Below are positions 28,501 to 35,443 of a stretch of 64,000 nucleotides of DNA, one piece after another. Origin of the DNA: Anaerolineales bacterium (GTDB lineage: Bacteria; Chloroflexota; Anaerolineae; JAAEKA01); NCBI GenBank assembly GCA_020634615.1, contig JACKBI010000010.1:124001-188000 (forward strand), given 5' to 3'. The notes beneath the pieces are model-generated. The model ran no database searches, was not told where the DNA came from, and worked only from the letters and a program-made list of their open reading frames with translations. Position 1 is the first letter of the stretch; every line of letters begins with the position of its first letter. Made by a program: the position numbers and the translations under genes.

Positions 28501-28644
28501 GTCCGTCGCGGCCACCGCCTCAGCCTGGCTGGTCGGCGCGGACGGCGCGGGGACAGGCGTCGCCTTGCCACAACTGGCAAGCAGCATGCTGGCGATCAGC
28601 AAAGTCGGAAGGATAAGATTGCGTAGGTTTGAACTGCGGATCAT
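22546..28644 (-). CDS. Bacterial alpha-2-macroglobulin lipoprotein with intact thioester motif
   Basis: A 2032-residue exported lipoprotein (lipobox MLLASC, then Pro/Thr-rich linker). Residues ~60-480 are several Big/Ig-like domains with 'P..G...V.VD.PI.V.FN.P' repeats. The macroglobulin domains include the hallmark YTDRPIYRPGQTVYWKA near residue 730. The bait and GG-rich region (KGGGGGGDGMAG) is near residue 1290. The thioester motif CNEQ (FPYDCNEQIISKF) is near residue 1531, followed by the helical thioester domain and a receptor-like C-terminal domain. It should trap proteases that cut its bait region, protecting the envelope. It lies directly downstream of PBP1C, as in E. coli where yfhM and pbpC are neighbours. 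ATG 28644 has AGGAG upstream. Confidence 0.92.
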   Translation of the reverse strand: MIRSSNLRNLILPTLLIASMLLASCGKATPVPAPSAPTSQAEAVAATDTPATQPVKPTVAPTVPPTPTVVPLDLPPVAVETMPQRGAEQPLDAPIVVRFDQPMDETSTVAAFAIEPAVDGDLSLDGAALTFQPNADALARGESYRVTVSQDAQSSSGKMLAAPVDLHFSTVGFLQVTSTQPGDGNEEVAVDAPITVVFNRPVVPLTSVAGQAGLPQPLKISPATEGTGEWLNTSIYMFHPAQPLAGGADYRVTVPAGLTDVKGSLLAEDYEFSFTTALPVVESILPEGPMVKPTTVVTVTFSQPMDQQSAKDATVLRRASDKRAVAGRTRWLDGDRVLIFEPLTDLDFATDYLVEVADSAKTATGSGTLRSPFSGQFATAPKLALLSTDPANGDKNVPVEQQAVIAFQGIVDEKTLGEDAFTIIPKPTDVYSYFNTYENRWQISWPRQPQTDYTLTLAGDISDIFGNQLGEQTIRFQTGDRKPFAHLNVPNDIGTYDAYAPSEIAASYRNVSSLDFKLYEVNETQTERLLGPNRYEALNNFNPAADALVREWSVPVTPEANSNNLLKVPLAENDGALPAGVYWLEMRAPEVKYGDGSPDGGQQPARHLLIVSPLNLIAKRTATEVLVWATDLQSGQPVAGLPVRASGDVDATGVTDADGIVRLAATNKEPWQPLTVFAGNANESATGGAPLQYGVMSTEWQTGLGPWDYNLPGEFPPPSSQGYVYTDRPIYRPGQTVYWKAILRSDDDAIYTPPPVGTKYTATIRNFQGEEVYKGVHETNAFGTINGALPLDEEAGLGFYYLEIMPADASTDVYFIPSYGTNFQVAEYRKPEFEATLTTAKSEVLGGDTITATMAAEFFFGGAVSDAEVRWTTFTQDTSFNYQSEDGTWYSFNDYTGWDPVALNMYGGLVASGEGKTGADGSYTFEVPADISDKVNSQQFTIDARLTDLNNQEVAQNTSVTVHKGLVYPGVAPRSYVAAVGDPLATDLITVDWDGTPVPNVDLAIEVSLAEWKNVQKKASDGQFYWASEVKETPVLSDSATTGADGKAVFTWTPEAGGQYKIKAIATDELGNKVRSSAFVWAGESGSDTIPWAIDNNDRIELVADKPLYQVGDTAKVLVPHPFSGPVEALLTIERGEIIETQVITIDGNSETLEIPITEEHVPNIFVSVALVKGEDPGSDALGSFKLGYAMLPVDPVVKELNVTLTASQSQLKPGDSVTFDVEVTDNAGNPVETELSLALIDKALLSLASEQQSTLMDTFYRQRGLGVQTASTLVYNLNRINQQLQEGAKGGGGGGDGMAGAEVRSEFQDAALWEPTLVTDADGRGQVTVTLPDNLTTWRLDGRAVTVDTKVGQATIEVQTTLPLLVRPVLPRFFTAGDQAQISAIVNNNTEEDRTVEVTLASEAVTTDKPLSQIIAVPAKGQTKVSWPVDVPAPDGGLATTPGVIRFSAQETSGATPLADAVEITVPIQRYSSPETTATAGTVALGEERTEVIVLPADVDPTQGELRVQLDPSLAAGMIASLDWLQTFPYDCNEQIISKFLGNLVTYQALQGLGVENPDMTAQLQDEVAKAVQKLQRRQNPDGGWGWWGNEKSSPFTSTYVVYGLLRAQSAGFGVDQTTVDRGLDYLTRQLKPVQSAQGWELNQQAFILYVLALGGQGDTGRTVALYDVRERLAHYGEAWLALAFEQLRDAGETTAQERIDTLVDDLLGSAVVSATGAHWEETTPNRQTMNTDTRSTALALDVLARLDPNALTGIAPNAVRWLMVDRKDGVWSTTQENVWSIIGLTDWMLATGELQGDYSYSVALNANELDSGVVTPENVDEPVALSIAVRDMLLEHANALTISRFAEGNQTGDGQLYYTAYLNYFLPAASLEPMDRGIVVARQVSLVNPLTGKVLKENVSQAQIGDTLLVTVTLVAPTNLNYLIVESPLPAGAEAIDPSLLTTSVVYDEPGLQPSDTSRGIWWWTPTSTELRDEKVVMFATDLPAGTYEYTYQMRASLPGQFQVLPAVASQMYFPEVWGRSAGSQFTITE

Positions 28645-28670
28645 GGGTGTGATCTCCTGTGCTGTTTTTT

Positions 28671-28760
28671 CTTCGTACTCGTCCTCTTACTCCTACTCGT
28701 CCTCGTCCGGCTTTTGGCAGAACATCGAGTACGAGGATGAGTACGAGTAGGAGTAGGAGG
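28671..28760. repeat. Inverted microsatellite between PBP1C and macroglobulin genes
   Basis: A left arm of CTCGTA/CTCCTA units (28671-28705) faces a right arm of TACGAG/TAGGAG units (28725-28759), with about 20 nt between. The arms pair imperfectly over about 30 bp. It sits after the pbpC stop (28770) and before the macroglobulin start (28644), where it could act as attenuator or mRNA stability element. Confidence 0.7.
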
Positions 28761-28769
28761 GGAACGAGC

Positions 28770-31463
28770 TTACTTGCTCGTCGATGCGCTCACGTCGATC
28801 CAGATTTCGTCGCTGACGGCCACAGCGCCGTCGGCGTCAACGCTTTGGGCGCTGATGCTGTGTGCGCCCGGTTGCAAGGTCCACCACGTCTCGTAGGGCG
28901 CGCTGGTGGCGAGCGCCACTTCCTCGCCGTCGACGAGGAAGCTTACCTTGGCAGGCTGTCCGGACGGTCTGGCTGCCAGGCGAATCTGCTGCACGTCCGC
29001 CGACAACCCGTCCACCCACTGAAACTCGCTGTTGGGGTCGGGGCTGACCAGCGTCAGCGCGCTGGCCGGCCGGCCGACCGCCTGTGCGATTGCATCCGGT
29101 TGCGCCGCGACGGCCACGTCAGGCTGCTCGATGCCGTTGGCGCGCGCCCAGTCTCGCAGTTCCGGTGGATAGACCCGTACCACGCGCTGTTTGATGCACT
29201 GCGGATCGCTGGCGGCGCTGACGGGACCGCCGCGGCAGGCGTCGAATTCGACCGGCTGGTAGACTGTGTCGAATTCGGTGGGCTGCGTTCCGGCGATGAA
29301 CAGTTCGCTGCGACGGCGCTGGCACCACTCCGTTGGCAGCAGGCCCGAGTCGATGCAGATGTCGGTGCGTGCCATGCCCGGCGGCTGGTGGAAAGCGGTT
29401 GCCGGCGTGTCGCCGGTCGCCATCTGCATGAAATCGTGCCAGATCGGACCGGCGCCTGTCACGCCGCTGATGCCCAGCATCGGCGAGTTGTCCGCGTTGC
29501 CGACCCACACGCCTGCCACCAGATCGGGCGTGTAGCCTACCGTCCAGTTGTCGCGCCAGTCGGTGGTGGTGCCGGTCTTGACCGCCGCGGGCCGGCTCAG
29601 CTTGAGCACGCTGTTGTGTCCGAATGACGGCGCACGCGCGTCGTCGTCGCTGAGAATGTCGGTGATGAGATAGGCCACGCGTTCGTCAAGAACCCGCGTT
29701 CCCGCGTTTATGTAGGGGCAGGGTTGCCCTGCCCCCGTGCATGTGGTGGCGGATGGTGGCGGAGGGCAGGGAGACCCTGCCCCTACACAGGTGGCGGTGG
29801 GCGGTGGCGGGCAGGGAGACCCTGCCCCTACGCAGGTGGTGGGTGAAGGGCAGGGAGACCCTGCCCCTACGCAGGTGGGTTGGTTGGCTTGAAACAGGAT
29901 TTTGCCGTTCTTGTCCGCGATGCGTTCGATGGCGTATGGCTCGACGAACAGGCCGCCGTTGGCGAACGACGCGTAGGCGCTGGTCAGTTCCAGCAGGCTC
30001 ACCTCGCCGCCGCCCAATGTCAGCGCCAGCCCGTACGGGTTGGGATCGTCCTGGCTCGCGGGCCGAAAAGAGGTGATCCCCTGGCGGCGCGCCTGGTTGA
30101 TCAGCCCGCCGATACCCACCGATTGTAGCACCTTGACAGCCGGCAGGTTGTAGGAGCTGGCCAACGCGACCCGCGCGCTGACCGGTCCGTGCCAGGTCCG
30201 GTCGTAGTTTTCGGGCACATACGGCTCGTCCTCAGCCGTGAGAAATGCCGTGCGCACATCGTTGATCACCGTAGCGGCCGTAAGCGGTTGCCGGCCGGCT
30301 GCCGCGGCCGTGGCGGGATCCATGGCCAGCGCGTAGGTGATCGGTTTGATGGCCGAGCCGGGCTGGCGCAACGCCAGCGCGCCATTCATTGCGCCCTGAA
30401 TCGAGGCGTCGAAGTAGTCCGGGCTGCCGACCATGGTGCGAATGGCGCCGGTTTGCGGATCGAGGGCGACAACCGCTGCGTTCTCGATGCGTCGCCCGGC
30501 CGGTGCGCCAGGTTCCTCCGCCAGACGCTGCAAGTGCCAGCGGGCCGTTCGTTCCGCCTGGTTCTGCCAGTTCAGGTCCAGGGTCGTGGTCACACGCAGA
30601 CCGCCGCTGGCGACTGCGTCCACACCCAGCAGCCGGTCCAGTTGCGCCTCGACGTAGCTGACGAAATGAGGCGCTTCGACGGTGAAAGGCGACGCGGCGA
30701 ACTGGAGTTGTTCGGCCAGCGCCAGTTCAGCATCGCGCCGGTCGATGTAACCGTTGACCACCATGAGTCCAAGCACGGTGGACTGGCGCAGCCGGGCAGC
30801 CTCGGGATGGTTCAACGGGTTGTAGGCGACCTGATTTTGCAACAGTCCTGCCAGCATGCTGCACTCGGAGAGATCCAGCTCGGCTGCGTGCTTGCCGAAG
30901 TAGGACTGTGCGGCCGCTTCCAGGCCGGTGGCGAAGTTGCCGTAATAGACCTGGTTGAGATAAAGCGCCAGGATCTCGCTTTTCGTGTAGCGCAGCTCGA
31001 TCTGAACGGCCAGCCAGGCCTCGCGCAGCTTGCGCCGCAGCGACTGCTCGAAGCGCTCGTCTTCGCTCATCAACGTGTTGCGCGCCAGTTGCTGGGTCAG
31101 CGTCGATGCACCAGAAACGATGCCGCCGTCGCGCCAGTTCAGCCAGGCGGCGCGGCCAATGGCCAGAACATCGACGCCGGGGTGGTGGAAGAACCGACTG
31201 TCTTCGACTGCGACTGTAGCCTGCCAGCAGGCTGCCGGGATCTGGTCGAACGAGAGCGGCACGTTCTTGCTGGCGTCACCGATAGACTCGTAGAGCAGCC
31301 GGCCGTTGCGGTCGGTAATGAGGGTGCTGGGGCGGGACGCGTTCAGGTTTGCCAGGGACGGCGCGGGCAGATCTGCAAACAGCGCCCGGCCTGCAATCAG
31401 GCCGGCCACCGCAAGAATTAACAACGCCAGTAGTGCGGCGCGCAGCCGCGTCGTTTTCAACAT
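28770..31463 (-). CDS. pbpC: Penicillin-binding protein 1C, with in-frame repeat expansion
   Basis: A bifunctional peptidoglycan synthase of 897 residues with an N-terminal membrane anchor. The GT51 glycosyltransferase shows VEDSRFFHHPGVD (catalytic Glu near 88) and SGASTLTQQLARN. The transpeptidase has SAIKP (Ser near 369), SYN (ASSYNLPAVK) and KTGTTTDWRDNW (near 629). The C-terminal ~100 residues match the BiPBP_C (PBP1C-type) beta domain. Between FQANQ and YINAGTR, residues ~528-586, the protein holds four TC.GAG.PCP units encoded by a palindromic DNA repeat. Normal PBPs have a short loop there, so this is an added Cys/Pro/Gly-rich stretch. The gene precedes the alpha-2-macroglobulin gene, its known partner. 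Confidence 0.93.
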   Translation of the reverse strand: MLKTTRLRAALLALLILAVAGLIAGRALFADLPAPSLANLNASRPSTLITDRNGRLLYESIGDASKNVPLSFDQIPAACWQATVAVEDSRFFHHPGVDVLAIGRAAWLNWRDGGIVSGASTLTQQLARNTLMSEDERFEQSLRRKLREAWLAVQIELRYTKSEILALYLNQVYYGNFATGLEAAAQSYFGKHAAELDLSECSMLAGLLQNQVAYNPLNHPEAARLRQSTVLGLMVVNGYIDRRDAELALAEQLQFAASPFTVEAPHFVSYVEAQLDRLLGVDAVASGGLRVTTTLDLNWQNQAERTARWHLQRLAEEPGAPAGRRIENAAVVALDPQTGAIRTMVGSPDYFDASIQGAMNGALALRQPGSAIKPITYALAMDPATAAAAGRQPLTAATVINDVRTAFLTAEDEPYVPENYDRTWHGPVSARVALASSYNLPAVKVLQSVGIGGLINQARRQGITSFRPASQDDPNPYGLALTLGGGEVSLLELTSAYASFANGGLFVEPYAIERIADKNGKILFQANQPTCVGAGSPCPSPTTCVGAGSPCPPPPTATCVGAGSPCPPPPSATTCTGAGQPCPYINAGTRVLDERVAYLITDILSDDDARAPSFGHNSVLKLSRPAAVKTGTTTDWRDNWTVGYTPDLVAGVWVGNADNSPMLGISGVTGAGPIWHDFMQMATGDTPATAFHQPPGMARTDICIDSGLLPTEWCQRRRSELFIAGTQPTEFDTVYQPVEFDACRGGPVSAASDPQCIKQRVVRVYPPELRDWARANGIEQPDVAVAAQPDAIAQAVGRPASALTLVSPDPNSEFQWVDGLSADVQQIRLAARPSGQPAKVSFLVDGEEVALATSAPYETWWTLQPGAHSISAQSVDADGAVAVSDEIWIDVSASTSK
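29705..29880. repeat. Palindromic GGGCAGG repeat array inside pbpC
   Basis: Four copies of a palindrome with core GGGCAGGGAGACCCTGCCC sit in tandem with short G/T-rich spacers: a diverged copy at about 29712-29736 and copies near 29764, 29809 and 29848. They keep the pbpC frame open and translate to repeated TCVGAGSPCP. The repeat looks like a dispersed intergenic REP/MITE-type element that has entered and multiplied within a coding loop. Confidence 0.85.
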
Positions 31464-31907
31464 GGGTCAATCATCGATCAGGAATTGGTACACCCGCTTG
31501 CGGAGTCAATCTCCGTTGTTGCTCAAGCGTGTCGGGACACTGAATACACGCTGGAAATCGCCGGCGGGTTCATTTCAGGCAAACGCAAACAGCCAAACTT
31601 ACGATACCATGACAAGAGTTTCGTGCAAGTTCAAGATCGTCGCGGATCGGTCGCGGATCGGTTGTTGTGGGTCGCTGGTTATGCTTCGTCGCTGCTGTGG
31701 TTTGAACGGTCCTGTTCCCTGACACGACCAGTTGCAACCGCCTGTAGTATAACAGGTTTCCATCAACTCTTCAATACGTTGAAATCGCACAAACGGCGCC
31801 CGACTACGAAGCTTGTCGGGGGCGGATTTGACCATGCGGCCTCGAAAGCGGATAATCCTTGTGCCTGCGGGTGGCCCGCTGCCCGGCACCCAGGCGGAAA
31901 CACTGCA
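31464..31907. other. Intergenic region between divergent pbpC and ParB/USP genes
   Basis: These 444 nt have no convincing gene. They hold an exact 11 bp tandem repeat (TCGCGGATCGG at 31640 and 31651) and a palindrome CCTGTAGTATAACAGG (31741-31756), whose TATAAC could be part of a plus-strand -10 box, but no matching -35 is seen. Promoters for both flanking genes must lie here. Confidence 0.5.
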
Positions 31908-33647
31908 ATGGCGCACCACGAGAATCTCGTTTACCAGGGCGCTCTGCGCGACTTCAAGGATGCGAGGCGCAGAGCGGCGATTCAGGACCTCAAGGCTCGT
32001 TTGACTGGGGAATCGGACAACCTGCTCAACTACGACGAGGTAGCCCGGCTGTTACATGCCGAAGGGACTACCCGCCGTGGTTTGCAGGAAGTGCCTCTGG
32101 ATGCGATCATCGGCAGTGTGGGTCGCTACGGCGATTTTACCCGCACCTTTCTGCCCCGCCGTGACAGCGACCAGGATCGGTGGGCGAAGATCAAGGTCCG
32201 GGCGCTTTACGAGGGTGGCTTCCCGCCCGTCGAACTCTACAAGATCGGCGACGCCTATTTCGTGTTGGACGGCAATCACCGGATCTCTGTGCTGCGCCAA
32301 CATGGGGCGACCACGGTGCAGGCCTATGTCACGGAAGTGGCGACCAAGGTGTCGTTGTTGCCTGACGACAGCCCGGACGAGTTGATCATCAAGGCGCGCT
32401 ATACCGAGTTTCTTGAACGAACAGGGCTCGACAGATCGCGGCCCGGTGCTGATTTTCCGGTCACCGCACCGGGTCAATACCGTGTGTTGGAGGAGCAGAT
32501 CGGTATCTACCAGCGCACCATGGTCGACGAGGGCGCCGGCGATGTGACCTTTCAGCAAGCCGCTGCTGACTGGTATGACAAGACCTATCTCCCCACCGTG
32601 ACCGCGATCAATAACTCCGGGCTGCTGGATGACTTTCCTGAACGAACCGCGGCCGATCTGGTAGCCTGGGTTGCACGCCGCCGTGAGGACGTGGCCGACG
32701 AGATCGGCTGGGACATCAGTCCGGCCGCAGCTGCGGGCGACCTGGCTGCGCGCTACAGCCGTCGACTGCCGCGGGTGCTGGACCGTTGGCGGGACCGGAT
32801 GCAGGCCGCGCTGACGCCGGTGGAACTGCGCGGTGGCGCCCGTCCCGGCCAATGGCGTCAGCAGCAAGAATCGTTGCTAGAGCCTGACATGCTGTTTCCA
32901 GATATCCTGGTGCCGATCCCCGGCACCGAGCGTGGCTGGCAGGCGTTGCAGCAAGCACTGGTGATCGCCCGCCGCGAGGAATCGGAACTGCATGGCTTCC
33001 ACGTGGTACGGTCCGAGTCTGAACGCGAGGACGACCGGATTGCCGGCCTGCAAGCTGAGTTTGCCAGACGCTGCGCCGAGGCGGGCGTCATTGGCAAGCT
33101 GGTCGTGGAGGTTGGCCCGGTGACCCGCACCATTTGCCAGCGGGCTCGCTGGACCGATCTGGTGGTGTCCAGTATCGCCGTCCCGCCGGGGCATGGATTG
33201 ACTGGCAAGCTGGGGCCAGGCTTTCACTCGTTGGTGCGTCTATGTTCGCGCCCCGTCCTGGCAGTGCCAGCGGTCACCAGTCTGTCGCGTGCAGCGTTGG
33301 CCTACGACGGCAGCGCGAAATCGAACGAAGCGTTGTATGTGGCCACCTATCTGGCGGGCAAGTGGAAGCTGCCGCTGGCCGTTGTCACCGTGGCCGAACC
33401 GGGCCGCGTGCCGCTGGAGATCGCCGACGAAGCCCGCGAGTATCTGGCAGCGCACGGCGTCGTGTCGCAGGTCTTTCAGCTCACCGGTTCGGTCGGGTTG
33501 TCCATTCTGGGCGCAGCACGCGATTTTGAGGCTGACGTGATCATTCTGGGCGGCTACGGCTACCGTCCCATGCTTGAAGTGATGCTGGGCAGCGCTGTGG
33601 ATACGCTGCTGCGAGCGAGCGAGGTACCGCTGTTGATTTGCCGCTGA
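31908..33647 (+). CDS. ParB-like domain fused to tandem universal stress protein domains
   Basis: A 579-residue cytoplasmic protein. The N-terminal half contains a ParB/sulfiredoxin-like motif, YFVLDGNHRISVLRQ near residue 120, preceded by IIGSVGRYGDFTRTF. An ~180-residue alpha-helical middle part follows. Residues ~330-450 form a first USP-like domain (DILVPIPGTERG...) and ~460-579 a second (ALAYDGSAKSNEAL). The second keeps the ATP-binding G-2x-G-9x-GS pattern in GGYGYRPMLEVMLGS. ATG 31908 is preferred: the conserved region begins there, and the open frame upstream to 31485 has no family match. ParB-like folds of this type bind nucleotides or DNA, so this may be a nucleotide-sensing stress regulator. 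Function is inferred. Confidence 0.8.
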   Translation: MAHHENLVYQGALRDFKDARRRAAIQDLKARLTGESDNLLNYDEVARLLHAEGTTRRGLQEVPLDAIIGSVGRYGDFTRTFLPRRDSDQDRWAKIKVRALYEGGFPPVELYKIGDAYFVLDGNHRISVLRQHGATTVQAYVTEVATKVSLLPDDSPDELIIKARYTEFLERTGLDRSRPGADFPVTAPGQYRVLEEQIGIYQRTMVDEGAGDVTFQQAAADWYDKTYLPTVTAINNSGLLDDFPERTAADLVAWVARRREDVADEIGWDISPAAAAGDLAARYSRRLPRVLDRWRDRMQAALTPVELRGGARPGQWRQQQESLLEPDMLFPDILVPIPGTERGWQALQQALVIARREESELHGFHVVRSESEREDDRIAGLQAEFARRCAEAGVIGKLVVEVGPVTRTICQRARWTDLVVSSIAVPPGHGLTGKLGPGFHSLVRLCSRPVLAVPAVTSLSRAALAYDGSAKSNEALYVATYLAGKWKLPLAVVTVAEPGRVPLEIADEAREYLAAHGVVSQVFQLTGSVGLSILGAARDFEADVIILGGYGYRPMLEVMLGSAVDTLLRASEVPLLICR

Positions 33648-33664
33648 GTGCTAGCAGTCGTTTG

Positions 33665-33850
33665 GGGTACGAACGCGCGAAGGGTCGCGAAGGCCGCGCC
33701 GTGAAATTCGCCTCCGCTCTCGCCGGTCTCTTGAGCGAGCCAGCACCGTGGTCTCCAGAACACATCCCGATGACGCGATCTTGGCAGCACCGGACTTCCA
33801 GCTTTGTGAACGTCGTGCTTCGCGATCTTCGCGCCTTCGTGGTCCAGGCC
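33665..33850. repeat. Inverted-repeat-flanked intergenic element
   Basis: GCGCGAAGGGTCGCGAAGG near 33675 and its imperfect complement (GCTTCGCGATCTTCGCGCC near 33810) flank ~140 nt without a gene. A related 'CGCCTTCGTGGTCC' tract recurs at 37680-37694. It resembles a small MITE-like dispersed element upstream of the sugar dehydrogenase gene. Confidence 0.5.
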
Positions 33851-33883
33851 ATCCATACACACAACCATCGAAAGGAACCACCC

Positions 33884-35290
33884 ATGAAACACAATCCTGG
33901 CCGCATCCCGCGCGCCTTCTTCTGGATGCTGCTGACCGCAGTCGTTGCGCTGGCGTTACCGCTGGCCGCCATGGCGGCGCCTGCACCCGACGAGCCGCAG
34001 CCGCCTGCCGACACGATTGTACTGACCCGCATCGCCAGCGGACTGGCTCGCCCGGTCTTCGTCACCTATGCGCCGGGCGACCGCTCGCGGCTCTTCATCA
34101 TCGAGAAGCCGGGCCGCATCCGTGTCGTCGAGAACGGCACGCTGCTGGCGACGCCGTTTCTGGATATCAGCGGACCGGTCAACGATAATGGCAACGAGCA
34201 GGGCCTGCTGAGCATGGCCTTCGATCCCGACTACCAACAGAACGGGATTTTCTATGTGGATTACACCGGCGGCAGCGGCGCAGGCTATTCGGTCATCGCA
34301 CGTTATCATGTGACAGCAGATCCCAACGTGGCCGACGCCAACAGTGGACAGACTATCATGACGCTGACGCAGCCGTACACCAACCACAACGGTGGCCAGA
34401 TCAATTTCGGCCCTGATGGCTATCTCTATATCGGGTTCGGCGACGGCGGGTTGGGAGACGATCCGTCCAACGCTGGCCAGCGCCTGAACACCTGGCTGGC
34501 AAAGCTGTTGCGTATCGATGTTTCATCCGCGCTGACATACACGGTGCCACCAGACAACCCGTTCGTTGGCAATCCTGACGCCCTGCCTGAGATCTGGGAC
34601 CAGGGGCTGCGCAATCCATGGCGCTGGAGCTTCGATCGGCTGACGGGCGACCTGTGGATCGGCGACGTTGGTCAGAACCAATGGGAAGAGGTCGATCTGG
34701 AGCCGGCCGGCAGCAGCGGCGGGATCAACTATGGCTGGAAGTGCAAAGAGGGAACCCACAATTATCTCTGGTCGGCGCAGTGCGACGGTGTCACGTTCAC
34801 CGATCCGGTCAACGAATATTCACACAGCGACGGTTGTGCGATTACCGGCGGTTACGCCTACCGCGGCTCACCCAACAGCCCGTGGTTCGGCACCTACTTC
34901 TACTGGGACTATTGCTGGTCCCAGCAGATCAGGACGCTAAATTACAACGGGCTGGCCTGGGTGCGTACCGACCAAATACCAGACACAGGACCATACACAC
35001 TCAACTTACCGTCTTCACTGGGTGAGGATTTCTATGGCAACCTCTATGTCGCCGACGACAACCCCTCTACACCGAACACAGGTGAGGTTTACCGGCTGGA
35101 GCTGGCGCCGGCAAGCTGCGTCGCAGGCAATTACGACGTCAACGGCGACGGCGTGGTCTCGGCGCTGGACATCCAACTGGTGGCCGGCGACTGGTACCGC
35201 ACCGACTACGACCCGGACTACGACGTGAACTGCGACGGCGTGGTGGACATCCTGGACATCCAGGCGACCGCGGCGGCCTGGGAGGCCTAG
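33884..35290 (+). CDS. Secreted PQQ-dependent sugar dehydrogenase (GSDH/sorbosone type) with dockerin-like tail
   Basis: A 468-residue exported protein with a cleavable signal peptide (ending AAMAAPAP). The six-bladed propeller of the glucose/sorbosone dehydrogenase family follows: RLFIIEKPGRIRVV, the active-site His in YTNHNGGQINFGPDG, GFGDGG with likely calcium ligands, and QGLRNPWRWSFD...GDVGQNQWEEVD. The enzyme oxidises aldose-type sugars outside the cell, passing electrons to a cytochrome or quinone. The last ~55 residues hold two EF-hand-like DVNGDGVVSALDIQ / DVNCDGVVDILDIQ repeats, the dockerin I pattern, so the protein may dock to a cohesin or surface scaffold. ATG 33884 follows AAAGGA. 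No cohesin gene is visible in this window. Confidence 0.88.
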   Translation: MKHNPGRIPRAFFWMLLTAVVALALPLAAMAAPAPDEPQPPADTIVLTRIASGLARPVFVTYAPGDRSRLFIIEKPGRIRVVENGTLLATPFLDISGPVNDNGNEQGLLSMAFDPDYQQNGIFYVDYTGGSGAGYSVIARYHVTADPNVADANSGQTIMTLTQPYTNHNGGQINFGPDGYLYIGFGDGGLGDDPSNAGQRLNTWLAKLLRIDVSSALTYTVPPDNPFVGNPDALPEIWDQGLRNPWRWSFDRLTGDLWIGDVGQNQWEEVDLEPAGSSGGINYGWKCKEGTHNYLWSAQCDGVTFTDPVNEYSHSDGCAITGGYAYRGSPNSPWFGTYFYWDYCWSQQIRTLNYNGLAWVRTDQIPDTGPYTLNLPSSLGEDFYGNLYVADDNPSTPNTGEVYRLELAPASCVAGNYDVNGDGVVSALDIQLVAGDWYRTDYDPDYDVNCDGVVDILDIQATAAAWEA

Positions 35291-35320
35291 CTGTGCAGCA
35301 GCGCACGAACCCGGCTGGCT

Positions 35321-35349
35321 TTGGCGTCGGGTTCGCAGCGTGCTATAAT
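35321..35349 (+). promoter_or_regulatory. Sigma-70-type promoter for sucCD, overlapping a hairpin
   Basis: TTGGCG (35321-35326), a 17 bp spacer and a perfect TATAAT (35344-35349) precede sucC by 95 nt. An inverted repeat, CGAACCCG (near 35305) with CGGGTTCG (near 35328), brackets the -35 box and could be an operator or the end of the preceding transcript. Confidence 0.75.
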
Positions 35350-35443
35350 CTTTCACAAGATCCGGCTGTGCAACGGGGCGCGGTCCGATTTCCAAACAGC
35401 CTTTCCCCGTCCCCTAAATGACCTCAAACGCTAGGAGGACACG

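Noticed and set aside
29705..29880. Intein or mobile element interrupting pbpC
   Set aside because: No splicing or endonuclease motifs; the insert is only a short palindromic repeat read in frame.
31485..31907. N-terminal extension of the ParB/USP protein
   Set aside because: The open frame continues upstream, but residues before 31908 look non-coding and include a tandem repeat and likely promoter DNA.
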